Source: Flavobacterium beibuense F44-8
GTDB lineage: Bacteria > Bacteroidota > Bacteroidia > Flavobacteriales > Flavobacteriaceae
Direction of reading: 5' to 3'
Assembly: GCF_000769915.1 (NCBI RefSeq)
Contig: NZ_JRLV01000003.1
Coordinates: forward strand, 62,001-126,000
DNA: 64,000 bases
Shown here: positions 26,388 to 34,925 of the stretch, in pieces
How the letters are laid out: each line of letters opens with the position of its first letter
Position numbering within the stretch: position 1 is the stretch's first letter
The notes under the pieces: model-generated
The model's input: the letters and a program-made list of their open reading frames with translations, nothing else
What the model was told of the DNA's origin: nothing
Database searches by the model: none
Made by a program: the position numbers and the translations under genes

Positions 26388-26530
26388 ATTTGATAATGGA
26401 ACTTGAAGTAAACGATTTTTCTTTTGGTCTTGGAATATGGCAGCTACTTTGTATACTGCTCCTGCTACTTTTTGTAGTAGGCATATTCTTTTTAGTGAGA
26501 TACAATGCAAAAAAAACTTTACCTAAATAA
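26384..26530 (+). CDS. 48-residue single-helix membrane protein
   Basis: A short frame overlapping the macro gene stop by four bases (ATGA), starting [17 protein letters not shown], with a single long hydrophobic helix [18 protein letters not shown] and basic tail [10 protein letters not shown]. The coupling and the following terminator support it as the last gene of the polyphosphate operon. Similar tiny proteins of unknown function are common in flavobacteria. Confidence 0.75.
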   Translation: MNLIMELEVNDFSFGLGIWQLLCILLLLLFVVGIFFLVRYNAKKTLPK

Positions 26531-26535
26531 AAATG

Positions 26536-26562
26536 AAAGGAGACTACCAGTCTCCTTTTATT
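26536..26562. terminator. Bidirectional terminator
   Basis: Ten-base-pair stem (26536-26545 with 26549-26558) between convergent units. The stop codon of the minus-strand gene lies inside the stem. Confidence 0.8.
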
Positions 26563-27158
26563 TTGTCGATTATTTCATCCTGCCTGTGCTCATCAAGTCT
26601 TCTCAAATAATGTCCGTTAGGCTTTATTATAATATAATTCCCGTAAGAAGCTTCATAATTTGAAAATAGATTTTTAAGCAGATAATTATTTTTATCTTCT
26701 ATAAATCCATCTAGTATATAACCTTTTTGTGAAACAAAAAAATGTACATAACCGTCATTCTTTTTAAAAAATCTTAAATAGGAACGGTTTTTAGTATATT
26801 TATTGAAGAAACCATTATAACTAGTATCGTCTTTTGAAGGTAATGAGAAAAAATCAATAACTACAGTCTGGCTATCTTTAATTTTTTGTCCGCTTAATAA
26901 TTCAAGTTCTTTTATTAGCGATTTTCGTTCTTCCAGTGTAATTATATTTATCTCTTCTCTCAAAAATAAACTACCTAATACGGCAGTATCATTTTCAATG
27001 AGTTTATAAGCATATTTATGCTTAGGAACTTTTATGCTATCAATAAATGTTTGTTTATCAATAGGCTCTCCTTTGTGATTATAAAAATATACGTTTGGTT
27101 CCTGTGAATAGGAGTGAAAGCTGAAAAGCAGGCATAGTAATGCAGTAAGTAATCTCAT
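26544..27158 (-). CDS. Hypothetical exported protein
   Basis: A 204-residue protein from the ATG at 27158. The first 18 residues, MRLLTALLCLLFSFHSYSQ, form a signal peptide cleaved after SYSQ, so it is periplasmic or surface exposed. The mature part is mixed alpha/beta, rich in Lys, Tyr and Asn, and ends HRQDEIIDKIKGDW. A weak thioredoxin-like strand pattern (TVVIDFFSLPSK) appears near the middle, but no CxxC motif exists. I recognise no family. The TIGR02757 gene ends 35 bp upstream on the same strand. Confidence 0.65.
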   Translation of the reverse strand: MRLLTALLCLLFSFHSYSQEPNVYFYNHKGEPIDKQTFIDSIKVPKHKYAYKLIENDTAVLGSLFLREEINIITLEERKSLIKELELLSGQKIKDSQTVVIDFFSLPSKDDTSYNGFFNKYTKNRSYLRFFKKNDGYVHFFVSQKGYILDGFIEDKNNYLLKNLFSNYEASYGNYIIIKPNGHYLRRLDEHRQDEIIDKIKGDW

Positions 27159-27193
27159 ATAGGTAAGGATTTGTTTGATACACTGCAATTTAA

Positions 27194-27985
27194 CTAAAAT
27201 CCTTCAAACACACCAAGCCCAAATAAAGCGAAGTCGTACTTTACAGGATCCTTAGGGTCTAACTGGCGTAATTGAGTATCCAGTTCTTTTAGAGCTTTAG
27301 CATCGTTTTGCTTTCGGTTAAGTAACCCCAGTTTACGCGCTACGTTACCCGAATGTACATCTAATGGGCAGGATAGGAGTGAAGGTGATATTTTGTTCCA
27401 TATACCCAAATCCACCCCTGCATTATCGTTACGAACCATCCATCGTAAAAACATGTTGATTCTTTTTGCTGCCGAACCGTTTAAGGGATCTGATACATGT
27501 TTTTGAGTACGTGATTGATGGGTTATTTCAAAGAAAACTTTTTTAAACTCGCTTATACTTTGCTGCATTCCATCTGCATTTTGATGTTTAGCAAAAAGCA
27601 TTTCAAGTCCGCCATGATTTTTATAAATATTCTGTAATGCCTGCATGAAAGTGGCTAAGTCTACCGAATTGAATGTACGGTGTACAAAGCCTTCCAGATT
27701 ATCCAAATGGTCTTCATTATGATTCATAACAAACTCATACGGACTGTTACCCATTAAATCCATCATTTTGTTGGCACTGTTAATAATCATTTTACGATTA
27801 CCCCAGGCAATGGTAGAGGCAAGGAATCCGGCAATTTCTATATCTTCTTTCAGGGTATATCGATGCGGAATCTGTATTGGGTCGGTATCAATAAAATCAG
27901 GATTGTTGTATAAAATTACTTTTTCATCAAGGAACGATTTAAGCTCCTCCACATTCATTTTTTCATTCATCACAGAGATCTCCAT
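27194..27985 (-). CDS. TIGR02757 family protein
   Basis: A 263-residue protein of the Bacteroidota/Spirochaete family TIGR02757. Recognisable phrases are DPIQIPHRYTLKEDIEIAGFLAS, AWGNRKMI, KRINMFLRWMVRNDNAGVDLGIW and CPLDVHSGNVARKLGLL. The helical pattern and the late HxGxxAR element recall HhH-GPD DNA glycosylases, so a DNA repair role is possible but unproved. It starts four bases after the LolD-like gene. The ATG at 27970 is another possible start. Confidence 0.85.
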   Translation of the reverse strand: MEISVMNEKMNVEELKSFLDEKVILYNNPDFIDTDPIQIPHRYTLKEDIEIAGFLASTIAWGNRKMIINSANKMMDLMGNSPYEFVMNHNEDHLDNLEGFVHRTFNSVDLATFMQALQNIYKNHGGLEMLFAKHQNADGMQQSISEFKKVFFEITHQSRTQKHVSDPLNGSAAKRINMFLRWMVRNDNAGVDLGIWNKISPSLLSCPLDVHSGNVARKLGLLNRKQNDAKALKELDTQLRQLDPKDPVKYDFALFGLGVFEGF

Positions 27986-27989
27986 TATT

Positions 27990-28658
27990 CTAGTGTCCCG
28001 AAATTATCTGTCCGTCACTCATAACCAGTTTCCTGTCGGCCATATTAGCCAGTTCCTCATTATGGGTAACAATAACAAAAGTCTGTCCCATTTCATCCCT
28101 TAACTTAAAAAACAGGTTGTGTAGGTTTTCGGCAGAATGGGTGTCAAGATTCCCCGAAGGTTCATCGGCAAAAATAACGGCAGGTTTATTAATAAGTGCC
28201 CTTGCTACGGCAACACGTTGCTGTTCACCACCCGATAGTTCTCCCGGTTTGTGGTTTATTCGGTGTGAAAGGCCTAAATACTCAAGTAGTTTTTTAGCTT
28301 CTGCTTCTGTTTCTGCTTTTTGTTTCCCTGCTATAAACGCAGGTATACATACGTTTTCAAGAGCTGTAAATTCTGGAAATAACTGGTGAAACTGGAAAAT
28401 AAAACCCAATTTAAGATTTCGGAACTTAGATAAGGCCTTGTCTTTCATATTCAGTACATCTTCACCGTCTATAAGTAGTGAAGTTCCCTTCTCTGATTTA
28501 GGTTTGTCAAGCGTTCCCAATATTTGCAGCAGGGTTGTTTTTCCGGCACCTGATGCTCCTACAATAGAAACGACTTCTCCTTTTTTAATATGCAAATCCA
28601 CTCCTTTAAGTACATGAAGTGAATCGTAATATTTATGAATGTTTTTTGCCTGTATCAT
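27990..28658 (-). CDS. lolD: LolD-type ABC transporter ATP-binding protein
   Basis: A 222-residue ABC ATPase. Walker A is [11 protein letters not shown] (34-44), the signature [10 protein letters not shown] (about 140) and Walker [13 protein letters not shown]. The [16 protein letters not shown] and [15 protein letters not shown] features match the LolD/MacB group that powers lipoprotein release from the inner membrane or related export. No permease gene is adjacent, as is usual in flavobacteria, where LolCE is elsewhere. It is followed by TIGR02757. Confidence 0.88.
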   Translation of the reverse strand: MIQAKNIHKYYDSLHVLKGVDLHIKKGEVVSIVGASGAGKTTLLQILGTLDKPKSEKGTSLLIDGEDVLNMKDKALSKFRNLKLGFIFQFHQLFPEFTALENVCIPAFIAGKQKAETEAEAKKLLEYLGLSHRINHKPGELSGGEQQRVAVARALINKPAVIFADEPSGNLDTHSAENLHNLFFKLRDEMGQTFVIVTHNEELANMADRKLVMSDGQIISGH

Positions 28659-28760
28659 TAATTCGGGTTTTCACAAAGAAACAAACAATTTAAATAAAAA
28701 TAAATCTTTTTTGGCACAATATTTCGTATGTAAATAGTGTAAAGTCTGTTTAAAAACAGA

Positions 28761-28787
28761 TTGTAATAAAATGATTGTATAACTTTG
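28761..28787 (+). promoter_or_regulatory. msrA promoter (TTG, 16 bp, TAACTTTG)
   Basis: -7 box TAACTTTG at 28780-28787 with a TTG 16 bp upstream; the msrA ATG follows after 13 bp, implying a very short leader. Confidence 0.5.
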
Positions 28788-28800
28788 AAAACTACATACA

Positions 28801-29463
28801 ATGAAACGAATTATGATGCTAACACTGGCTGTTTTTACACTTTCCTGCCAGGGAAAGCCTGAGACAGCAGTAACAGATAACAATAAAGAAGAATTAAAGA
28901 AAGGAGATTTAAAACAAATGGATAACAGTAAGTTAGAGACTGCCATATTTGCAGGAGGCTGCTTTTGGTGTACTGAGGCATTTTTTACCGATTTAAAAGG
29001 GGTGGATAAAGTAGTTTCCGGTTATATAGGGGGGACTACAAAGAACCCAACTTACAAAGAGGTTTGCAGTGGTACAACAGGACATGCTGAGGCTATTAAA
29101 ATTACGTATAACCCTGATGAAATTGCTTATGAGGATTTACTTGAGATCTTTTTTGCGACTCACGACCCTACTACGCTAAACAGGCAAGGGGCAGATATAG
29201 GTACGCAATACAGGAGTGAGGTGTTTTATACTACTCCTGAGCAGAAGATAAAAGCAGAGAACTTTATTAAGTTACTGGAAGATCAAAAAATATTTGATAA
29301 GAAGATAGTTACTAAGGTTAGTGAGGCTACAGAGTTTTATCCGGCAGAAGATTACCACCAGGATTATTATGCCTTAAATCCTAATCAGCCGTATTGTAAG
29401 GCAGTGATTGAACCTAAGCTTAGTAAGCTTAAAAAGAACTATAAATCAAAGCTCAAAGAATAA
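28801..29463 (+). CDS. msrA: Peptide-methionine (S)-S-oxide reductase, lipoprotein form
   Basis: A 220-residue MsrA that repairs methionine-S-sulfoxide in proteins. The catalytic Cys54 is in AGGCFWCTEAFF; GHAEAIKITY, HDPTTLNRQGADIGTQYRS and the late resolving Cys in NQPYCK are present. The N-terminus carries a lipobox signal (VFTLSC, Cys16), so the enzyme is anchored in the envelope and protects exported proteins. No msrB is adjacent. Confidence 0.95.
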   Translation: MKRIMMLTLAVFTLSCQGKPETAVTDNNKEELKKGDLKQMDNSKLETAIFAGGCFWCTEAFFTDLKGVDKVVSGYIGGTTKNPTYKEVCSGTTGHAEAIKITYNPDEIAYEDLLEIFFATHDPTTLNRQGADIGTQYRSEVFYTTPEQKIKAENFIKLLEDQKIFDKKIVTKVSEATEFYPAEDYHQDYYALNPNQPYCKAVIEPKLSKLKKNYKSKLKE

Positions 29464-29477
29464 TTAATATAATTGAT

Positions 29478-29508
29478 AAAAAAAAGCTCCTAATCAGGAG
29501 CTTTTTTT
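29478..29508. terminator. Bidirectional terminator
   Basis: Twelve-base-pair stem around AGCTCCT/AGGAGCT flanked by A and T runs, between convergent msrA and the 29494 gene, whose stop lies in the stem. Confidence 0.85.
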
Positions 29509-29811
29509 ATTTTTAAAGAGAAATCCCAGCCCCATGCCACGGAGCATTTTTTTCTCGAAGTTCCAAAAGAATTTAAACTGACCGGATACAAGTCCGAAAA
29601 ACACCAGTAATACCTGATATACAGGGAAGATAATAAGTAGCCGAAGTGGTATATACAGCCAGGGAGACATAGCATCTTTAGAGATGCCTATCCATTCTAT
29701 TACAGGTTTAGATAAATATGCCGATGTTGAGCCCGTTATGGCAAAAACAATGAATATTACTATGAGTTGGAAATTGCTGGTAATACCCCAGCGCTTTTTT
29801 AATTTTTCCAT
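29494..29811 (-). CDS. DUF6787-like membrane protein
   Basis: A 105-residue protein with two hydrophobic segments (about 14-33 and 52-75). It contains FQLIVIFIVFAITGSTSAY and FWNFEKKMLRGMG, the latter a strongly conserved phrase in a flavobacterial family that I recall as DUF6787. Its role is unknown. It sits downstream of the DUF6146-like lipoprotein gene on the same strand. Confidence 0.65.
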   Translation of the reverse strand: MEKLKKRWGITSNFQLIVIFIVFAITGSTSAYLSKPVIEWIGISKDAMSPWLYIPLRLLIIFPVYQVLLVFFGLVSGQFKFFWNFEKKMLRGMGLGFLFKNKKSS

Positions 29812-29841
29812 GAAAAGGGTTAAAAGACAAATATACTGGAT

Positions 29842-30288
29842 TTAAGTTTTAGGTACAATACCCCCAAGGCGTTGTCCTGTTGTTAACTGAAAATATACCA
29901 AATAATTGTATAGCATATAGTTTACTTCATATCCGTAGTCTATTCGGGGTTCATAATCTATTTGCATAAGGTATAGGTCTCCGTAACGTTGTGGCTGCAT
30001 TGCTCTTATATTCCATTGTACTACCCAAAGCCTGTTTTTATTTTCCAGGTATTGTTGTGAGTAATATCCCCTTGGTTTTGCTCTGGAATATAACCATGAG
30101 TTAAATCCCGGGTCTATAATGGTAATTTCATATTCCAGTTCGTCGTTTGCAATACGTACAGTGTCATTAGCGATGGCGGTAGTATCTGTAGTGACAGACA
30201 TAGGTTCCATAGCTTCAGTATCATTTTGTGTTTTACAGCTCAATACAAGCAGTAAAAGCATTCCGAAAAGTAGAATGTAATTTTTCAT
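29842..30288 (-). CDS. DUF6146-like lipoprotein
   Basis: A 148-residue protein from the ATG at 30288. The signal MKNYILLFGMLLLLVLSC gives lipobox VLSC (Cys18). The mature domain has the family phrases IIDPGFNSWL, PRGYYSQQYLENKN and RYGDLYLMQIDYEPRIDYG. I recall this as DUF6146, widespread in Flavobacteriia, function unknown. A hairpin terminator separates it from the upstream serA-like gene's end. Confidence 0.72.
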   Translation of the reverse strand: MKNYILLFGMLLLLVLSCKTQNDTEAMEPMSVTTDTTAIANDTVRIANDELEYEITIIDPGFNSWLYSRAKPRGYYSQQYLENKNRLWVVQWNIRAMQPQRYGDLYLMQIDYEPRIDYGYEVNYMLYNYLVYFQLTTGQRLGGIVPKT

Positions 30289-30331
30289 AGCGATATGACT
30301 TTTGATCATACAGCTATAAAGTTAAAAAATA

Positions 30332-30356
30332 AAAAGCACCCGATAGGGTGCTTTTC
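30332..30356 (-). terminator. Rho-independent terminator after D-2-hydroxyacid dehydrogenase
   Basis: Ten-base-pair perfect stem (30332-30341 with 30346-30355), four-base loop and T run on the minus strand. Confidence 0.85.
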
Positions 30357-30377
30357 TGTTAATTAAGATTTTTAATC

Positions 30378-31340
30378 TTAGCTATTTGCTGTTTTCAGTA
30401 TGCTTATAATCTGTTCGGCAAGTTCTGTACCAATACGGTCCTGAGCTTCAAGGGTAGCAGCCCCAATGTGTGGGGTTAATGAGATTTTAGGATTCATTAA
30501 TACCTGTATAGCCGGTTTAGGCTCTTCTTCAAACACGTCGAGTCCGGCAAAGGCAACCTTACCGCTGTCCAGAGCATCAACAAGAGCAACCTCATCAATA
30601 ATACCACCACGTGATGCGTTAATGATACCAACACCATCTTTCATAGATTCAAGCTCTGCTTTACCAATCAGGTAACCATCTTGTGCAGGTACGTGAAGGG
30701 TAATAAAGTCGGCATGTTTAAAGATATCTTCAATGGGTTCAGTACTTATCTCAACATTAATAAACTGACCGTTATAGAAGTCTACCCTGATTTCAGCATT
30801 ACCAATAAATTTATCTGAAGCAATTACTTTCATACCTAATCCAAGAGCAATACGTGCTACAGACTTACCTATTTTACCAAACCCGATAATACCAAGTGTT
30901 TTACCTTTAAGCTCGGTACCAGCTGCATAGCTTTTTTTAAGGCTGTTAAAGTTACTGTCACCTTCAAGAGGCATAAGCCTGTTAGAATCATGAAGGAAAC
31001 GTACGCCTGAGAAAAGGTGAGCAAAAACAAGTTCTGCAACCGAGTCAGACGAAGCAGCCGGGGTATTGATTACATGTATACCTTTTTCACGGGCATATTC
31101 AACATCAATATTATCCATACCAACACCACCACGGCCTATTATTTTAAGGCTTGGACAATTGTCAATAATATCTTTTCTTACCTGTGTTGCACTCCTTACT
31201 AAAATTACACTAATTTCATTTTTATTAATGTAATTAGCTACCTGTTCCTGTGCAACTTTGGTTGTTATTACTTCAAATCCGGCATCTTCAAGAGCTATAA
31301 TACCACTTTTGGAAATTCCGTCGTTTGCTAAAATTTTCAT
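30378..31340 (-). CDS. serA: D-2-hydroxyacid dehydrogenase, probable 3-phosphoglycerate dehydrogenase
   Basis: A 320-residue NAD-dependent dehydrogenase. Motifs are VRSATQVRKDII, GRGGVGMDNID, the NAD loop GFGKIGKSVARIALGLGMKV (about 152-171), NASRGGIIDE and the catalytic His in LTPHIGAAT. It is the short form without the ACT domain of E. coli SerA, so serine feedback is probably absent. It lies 29 bp downstream of serC, which strongly suggests the serine pathway. An insertion of about 15 residues after the NAD strand is present. Confidence 0.88.
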   Translation of the reverse strand: MKILANDGISKSGIIALEDAGFEVITTKVAQEQVANYINKNEISVILVRSATQVRKDIIDNCPSLKIIGRGGVGMDNIDVEYAREKGIHVINTPAASSDSVAELVFAHLFSGVRFLHDSNRLMPLEGDSNFNSLKKSYAAGTELKGKTLGIIGFGKIGKSVARIALGLGMKVIASDKFIGNAEIRVDFYNGQFINVEISTEPIEDIFKHADFITLHVPAQDGYLIGKAELESMKDGVGIINASRGGIIDEVALVDALDSGKVAFAGLDVFEEEPKPAIQVLMNPKISLTPHIGAATLEAQDRIGTELAEQIISILKTANS

Positions 31341-31369
31341 TTGTTATCTTAAGATTTGATGATTAAAAT

Positions 31370-32440
31370 TTATACAGTTCTTTCAAACTCCTGCATTACA
31401 TCTACAAGTACCTTTACGCTTTCTAATGGCATGGCATTGTAAATGGAAGCCCTATATCCGCCAACAGACCTGTGTCCGTTAATACCGCTAATGTTAGCTT
31501 CTTTCCAAAGTTTATCAAACTGTTCTGTATGTGCTTCATCCTTTAAAAGGAAGGTTACGTTCATTTTAGAGCGGTCCTCGGTTTTTGCAGTACCTGTAAA
31601 CAATGGGTTACGGTCTATTTCATTATAAAGCAGTTCGGCCTTTTCATTGTTTTTCTTTTCTAAAGCTGCAACACCACCATTTTTTTTAACCCATTGAAGG
31701 GTTAAAAGTGAAGTATATACTGGGAATACCGCAGGGGTATTGTACATACTCTCTTTAGCTATATGCTGACTGTAATCTAAAATCCCCGGGATGTTTCTTC
31801 CGGTATTGCCAAGTATATCTTCTTTCACTATAACAAGGGTAGTACCTGCAGGACCCATATTTTTTTGAGCTCCGGCATATATGATTCCGAATTTAGAGAA
31901 GTCAAGCTCCCTCGAGAAAATATCAGAACTCATATCGCAAACCAAAGGCACATTGGTTTCGGGGAAACTGTGCATTTGTGTCCCGAAGATGGTATTGTTA
32001 CTTGTACAGTGTAGATAATCGGCATCAGTTGGTACAGCAAAGCCTTTTGGTATATAGTTGTAGTTTTCGTTTTTGGATGATGCTATAACCTCTGTAGTGC
32101 CAAAACGTTTAGCTTCCTTTATAGCGCCCGAAGCCCATGTTCCCGTATCAAGATAAGCAGCTTTGCCGTTTTCTTTTAACAGGTTGTACGGAACCCTTAC
32201 AAACTCCATACTGGCACCTCCGGTTAGGAAAAGTGCTTTATAGCCTTTGCCTTCCAACCCTAAAAGTTCAAGCGCTGTGGCTCTGGCTTCTTCCATAACG
32301 GCAACAAAATCTTTACTTCTGTGTGAGATTTCGAGGATAGAAAGCCCTAAATTATTAAAATCAAGGACTGCCTGAGCAGATTTTTCAAATACTTCTTGTG
32401 GCAGGATTGAGGGACCTGCACTGAAATTGTGTTTTTTCAT
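31370..32440 (-). CDS. serC: Phosphoserine aminotransferase
   Basis: A 356-residue class V aminotransferase converting 3-phosphohydroxypyruvate to phosphoserine (also used in PLP synthesis). It begins KHNFSAGPSILPQEV, has FLTGGASMEFVRVPYN, and the Schiff-base Lys in GAQKNMGPAGTT; SGINGHRSVGGYRASIYNAMP is the substrate-binding end. It forms a pair with the serA-like gene downstream. Confidence 0.97.
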   Translation of the reverse strand: MKKHNFSAGPSILPQEVFEKSAQAVLDFNNLGLSILEISHRSKDFVAVMEEARATALELLGLEGKGYKALFLTGGASMEFVRVPYNLLKENGKAAYLDTGTWASGAIKEAKRFGTTEVIASSKNENYNYIPKGFAVPTDADYLHCTSNNTIFGTQMHSFPETNVPLVCDMSSDIFSRELDFSKFGIIYAGAQKNMGPAGTTLVIVKEDILGNTGRNIPGILDYSQHIAKESMYNTPAVFPVYTSLLTLQWVKKNGGVAALEKKNNEKAELLYNEIDRNPLFTGTAKTEDRSKMNVTFLLKDEAHTEQFDKLWKEANISGINGHRSVGGYRASIYNAMPLESVKVLVDVMQEFERTV

Positions 32441-32537
32441 GGGACAAATTAAAAATAGATAGAATGCGTGCTACAAATTTCCAAAATATCCATTAGATAA
32501 CAGCAAAAAAGATTCGGAAATATTTTGAATTATTCCG

Positions 32538-33599
32538 CTATATTTTTGATAAAAATGCAATTGTATCCACACCATCAGCATAATCCCAAAGCTGTGGTTT
32601 TTGTGTGTCTCCAAAAGCAACTTTTCCCTCAATTCCGTCAATGTTACTAACAATGCACTGAATCAGTTCTTTATCTGTTTCAATACGCTGTTTAATAGCA
32701 TCTGTGTTTTCATAAAACTCATAAAAAACACTTGAGATAGGAGAGGAGTAGCTACTGTCTTCTTTTATCGTTAAAAAGCCATTATCCAGAATTTTAAAGT
32801 TACTCATTAGGAAAACCGCCTTGTTGTAATCGTAATTATTAGCATATTTTTCATAATGGATAATATCTCTGTACTCGTAAATGGCTTCCCAAAACGGAGT
32901 AAAATCATAATCATTTGGTACAAATAGTTTTGATACATTACGGCATCCTAAACCAAAATACCTGAAAATATCTTCTCCAAGTCCTACCAACTCTTCTTTA
33001 CTTTCATTTCCTGTAAGTATAGCGGCAGAGTTACGGTTTTTACGGATTATAGAGGGCTTGTCTTTAAAATAATATTCAAAATAACGCGCTGTATTATTAC
33101 TACCGGTGGCAATAACAGCATCAAAACCTTCCAGTTTTTGTTCGGTAAAAGTAACAGCGTTTTCTAAACGGGGTTCAACCGCAATTAAATATTTGGCTAA
33201 AAACGGCAGCAAATGCTGATCGTTTGATGATGTTTTAACTAAAGCTTTATGCCCTGTGATTACTACCGAAATTAAATCGTGAAAGCCAACAAGCGGAATA
33301 TTTCCGGCCAAAATAAGTCCTATAGTTTTTGGCTCTACAGTATCAAGATTGTAGTTGCTTAACCATTTATCCAGATTATCAAGTGTTAAGGCATCAGCCC
33401 ATGACTGTAATGCAAAATAAACCTCATCCTTAGTAAACCAGCGATTGTGTGATTGTGATAACTCTATTAGGTTAGAAAAGTTATCAAAAAATAAGTCATT
33501 GTGCTGTACACCTTCTTTCGGAGTTGTGTTTTCGGTAGAAAACTGACCTAAAAATTTACCTAATTCAACAAAGGCTGTTTTTCTTTCGGCTAAAGTCAT
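32538..33599 (-). CDS. Acyl-CoA reductase (LuxC-like)
   Basis: A 353-residue protein of the LuxC/aldehyde dehydrogenase superfamily. GLILAGNIPLVGFHDLISV (about 100-118) is the nucleotide-binding turn, and LGLGCRNVSKLFVP holds the likely catalytic Cys. LuxC proteins reduce activated fatty acids to aldehydes. No luxE or luxD gene is nearby; in flavobacteria the gene instead sits beside a ferredoxin and serC, and its true substrate is not established. It is divergent from the ferredoxin gene. Confidence 0.82.
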   Translation of the reverse strand: MTLAERKTAFVELGKFLGQFSTENTTPKEGVQHNDLFFDNFSNLIELSQSHNRWFTKDEVYFALQSWADALTLDNLDKWLSNYNLDTVEPKTIGLILAGNIPLVGFHDLISVVITGHKALVKTSSNDQHLLPFLAKYLIAVEPRLENAVTFTEQKLEGFDAVIATGSNNTARYFEYYFKDKPSIIRKNRNSAAILTGNESKEELVGLGEDIFRYFGLGCRNVSKLFVPNDYDFTPFWEAIYEYRDIIHYEKYANNYDYNKAVFLMSNFKILDNGFLTIKEDSSYSSPISSVFYEFYENTDAIKQRIETDKELIQCIVSNIDGIEGKVAFGDTQKPQLWDYADGVDTIAFLSKI

Positions 33600-33603
33600 T
33601 AGA

Positions 33604-33635
33604 TTTGCTTATGAATAGTTTTGGACGTAATTTTG
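33604..33635 (+). promoter_or_regulatory. Ferredoxin promoter (TTTG, 20 bp, TAATTTTG)
   Basis: TTTG at 33604-33607 and TAATTTTG at 33628-33635 match the Bacteroidota sigma-A pattern; a second -7 match, TAGTTTTG, lies at 33616-33623. Confidence 0.6.
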
Positions 33636-33669
33636 TGCAAATTTACATTATTAAAAAATAAAACAAGCT

Positions 33670-34023
33670 ATGGCAATCATAATAACAGACGAATGTATAA
33701 ACTGTGGGGCATGTGAACCCGAGTGTCCTAATACGGCAATATATGAAGGTGCCGATGACTGGAGATATAAAGACGGTACAAGTTTAAGTGGTAAAATTGT
33801 ATTACCAAGCGGGGAAGAGGTAGATGCTGATGAGGCTCAAACACCTATTTCAGACGATTTATATTACATTGTACCTGGTAAATGTACAGAGTGTAAAGGT
33901 TTCCATGAGGAACCTCAATGTGCTGCTGTATGTCCGGTAGACTGCTGTGTGCCTGATGATGACCATGTTGAAAGTGAAGAAACACTATTAAACAGACAGG
34001 CATTTTTACATGGTGATGAATAA
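33670..34023 (+). CDS. 2[4Fe-4S] dicluster ferredoxin
   Basis: A 117-residue ferredoxin. Cluster 1 motif [12 protein letters not shown] (10-21) and the second set [22 protein letters not shown], a CX2CX8CX3C arrangement, are both complete, with an insertion of about 50 acidic residues between them as in Allochromatium-type ferredoxins. It is an electron carrier of low potential. It is expressed from its own promoter, divergent from the acyl-CoA reductase. Confidence 0.95.
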   Translation: MAIIITDECINCGACEPECPNTAIYEGADDWRYKDGTSLSGKIVLPSGEEVDADEAQTPISDDLYYIVPGKCTECKGFHEEPQCAAVCPVDCCVPDDDHVESEETLLNRQAFLHGDE

Positions 34024-34044
34024 GGAAATCTTATTTTAAATATA

Positions 34045-34075
34045 AAATCCCTTGCAATGCAGGGGATTTTTTTAT
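34045..34075. terminator. Bidirectional terminator
   Basis: Twelve-base-pair stem with one G-U pair (34045-34056 with 34060-34071), T run; it lies between convergent ferredoxin and DUF434 genes. Confidence 0.8.
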
Positions 34076-34806
34076 GGTTCTATTATGTAAGATGGTTTTG
34101 TGTTTGGAAACAGGTTGTTAATTATATGGTTTCCTAAATTAAACCATTGCTTACATTCGTTTAGTATCCACGCATCTGATGAGCAAATAAGTTTCTCCCC
34201 TTCACACAAAAACTTATCGGGAGAATTATCCAGAAGTACTTCCCACTTAAAGTTATGTTGTTGTGCCAGTTCATAACAAAAGCTTTTCATTTTTCCGCTG
34301 TTTGATACGGGAGCATCAAATACCCATATCACTTTTTCCAGTTCCAGTTTACCGAATATTTCTCCTATGGCAACTAATACTTTCTGTGTTTGGCTGACTC
34401 TTTTATAAGTACCATGAACAGAAGATATATCCCTGTAACACCCATCAAGCCCTTTAAAAATAAATCCTTGGGAAAGTAAGGTTTCAAATAGTATTATTAC
34501 ATTAAAACCATCAAGGTAAATAGTTTTACCTTTTAACTCTTGGGGAGTAAGCTCTTTACTTTTTCTAAGCGAAATATCCTGACTTGAAGCTCCCATTCCC
34601 TGTAATGCCTTTATTTGCTTTGTTTTAAGGCGATATCGGTTACCTACAAGCCCAACAGATGCTTTTGCAGGGAAATCCCTGCTTAGCAGGTAATACATGT
34701 CTTTAAGCCCTTCGGTTATTTTTAACTGTTCTTTTTCGTTACCGAAAAGTTTATCGTCTTCAGAGCTTTTACCTCTGTTTTTAAGTGATTCGGTTTTACC
34801 TTCCAA
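34072..34806 (-). CDS. DUF434 domain protein
   Basis: A 244-residue protein. The N-terminal RGKSSEDDKLF, YYLLSRDFPAKASVGLVGNRYRL match DUF434; the C-terminal half (about 95-240), with IYLDGFNVIILFETLLSQ, looks like a PIN/NYN-type nuclease fold (the associated DUF5616). Acidic residues at LDGFN, KVIWVFDAP and SSDAWIL could form a metal site. Role unknown; RNA cleavage is a reasonable guess from the fold. Confidence 0.78.
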   Translation of the reverse strand: MEGKTESLKNRGKSSEDDKLFGNEKEQLKITEGLKDMYYLLSRDFPAKASVGLVGNRYRLKTKQIKALQGMGASSQDISLRKSKELTPQELKGKTIYLDGFNVIILFETLLSQGFIFKGLDGCYRDISSVHGTYKRVSQTQKVLVAIGEIFGKLELEKVIWVFDAPVSNSGKMKSFCYELAQQHNFKWEVLLDNSPDKFLCEGEKLICSSDAWILNECKQWFNLGNHIINNLFPNTKPSYIIEP

Positions 34807-34925
34807 GGTTATTAGGTGTTTGGTTTATAGTTATATAGTAAAAAACCTTATACAAAATAGGTAGTTTTACCTGTGTATACTTTTCAATATATTGATATTT
34901 TTACAGAAACCAAATCTAATCAATT

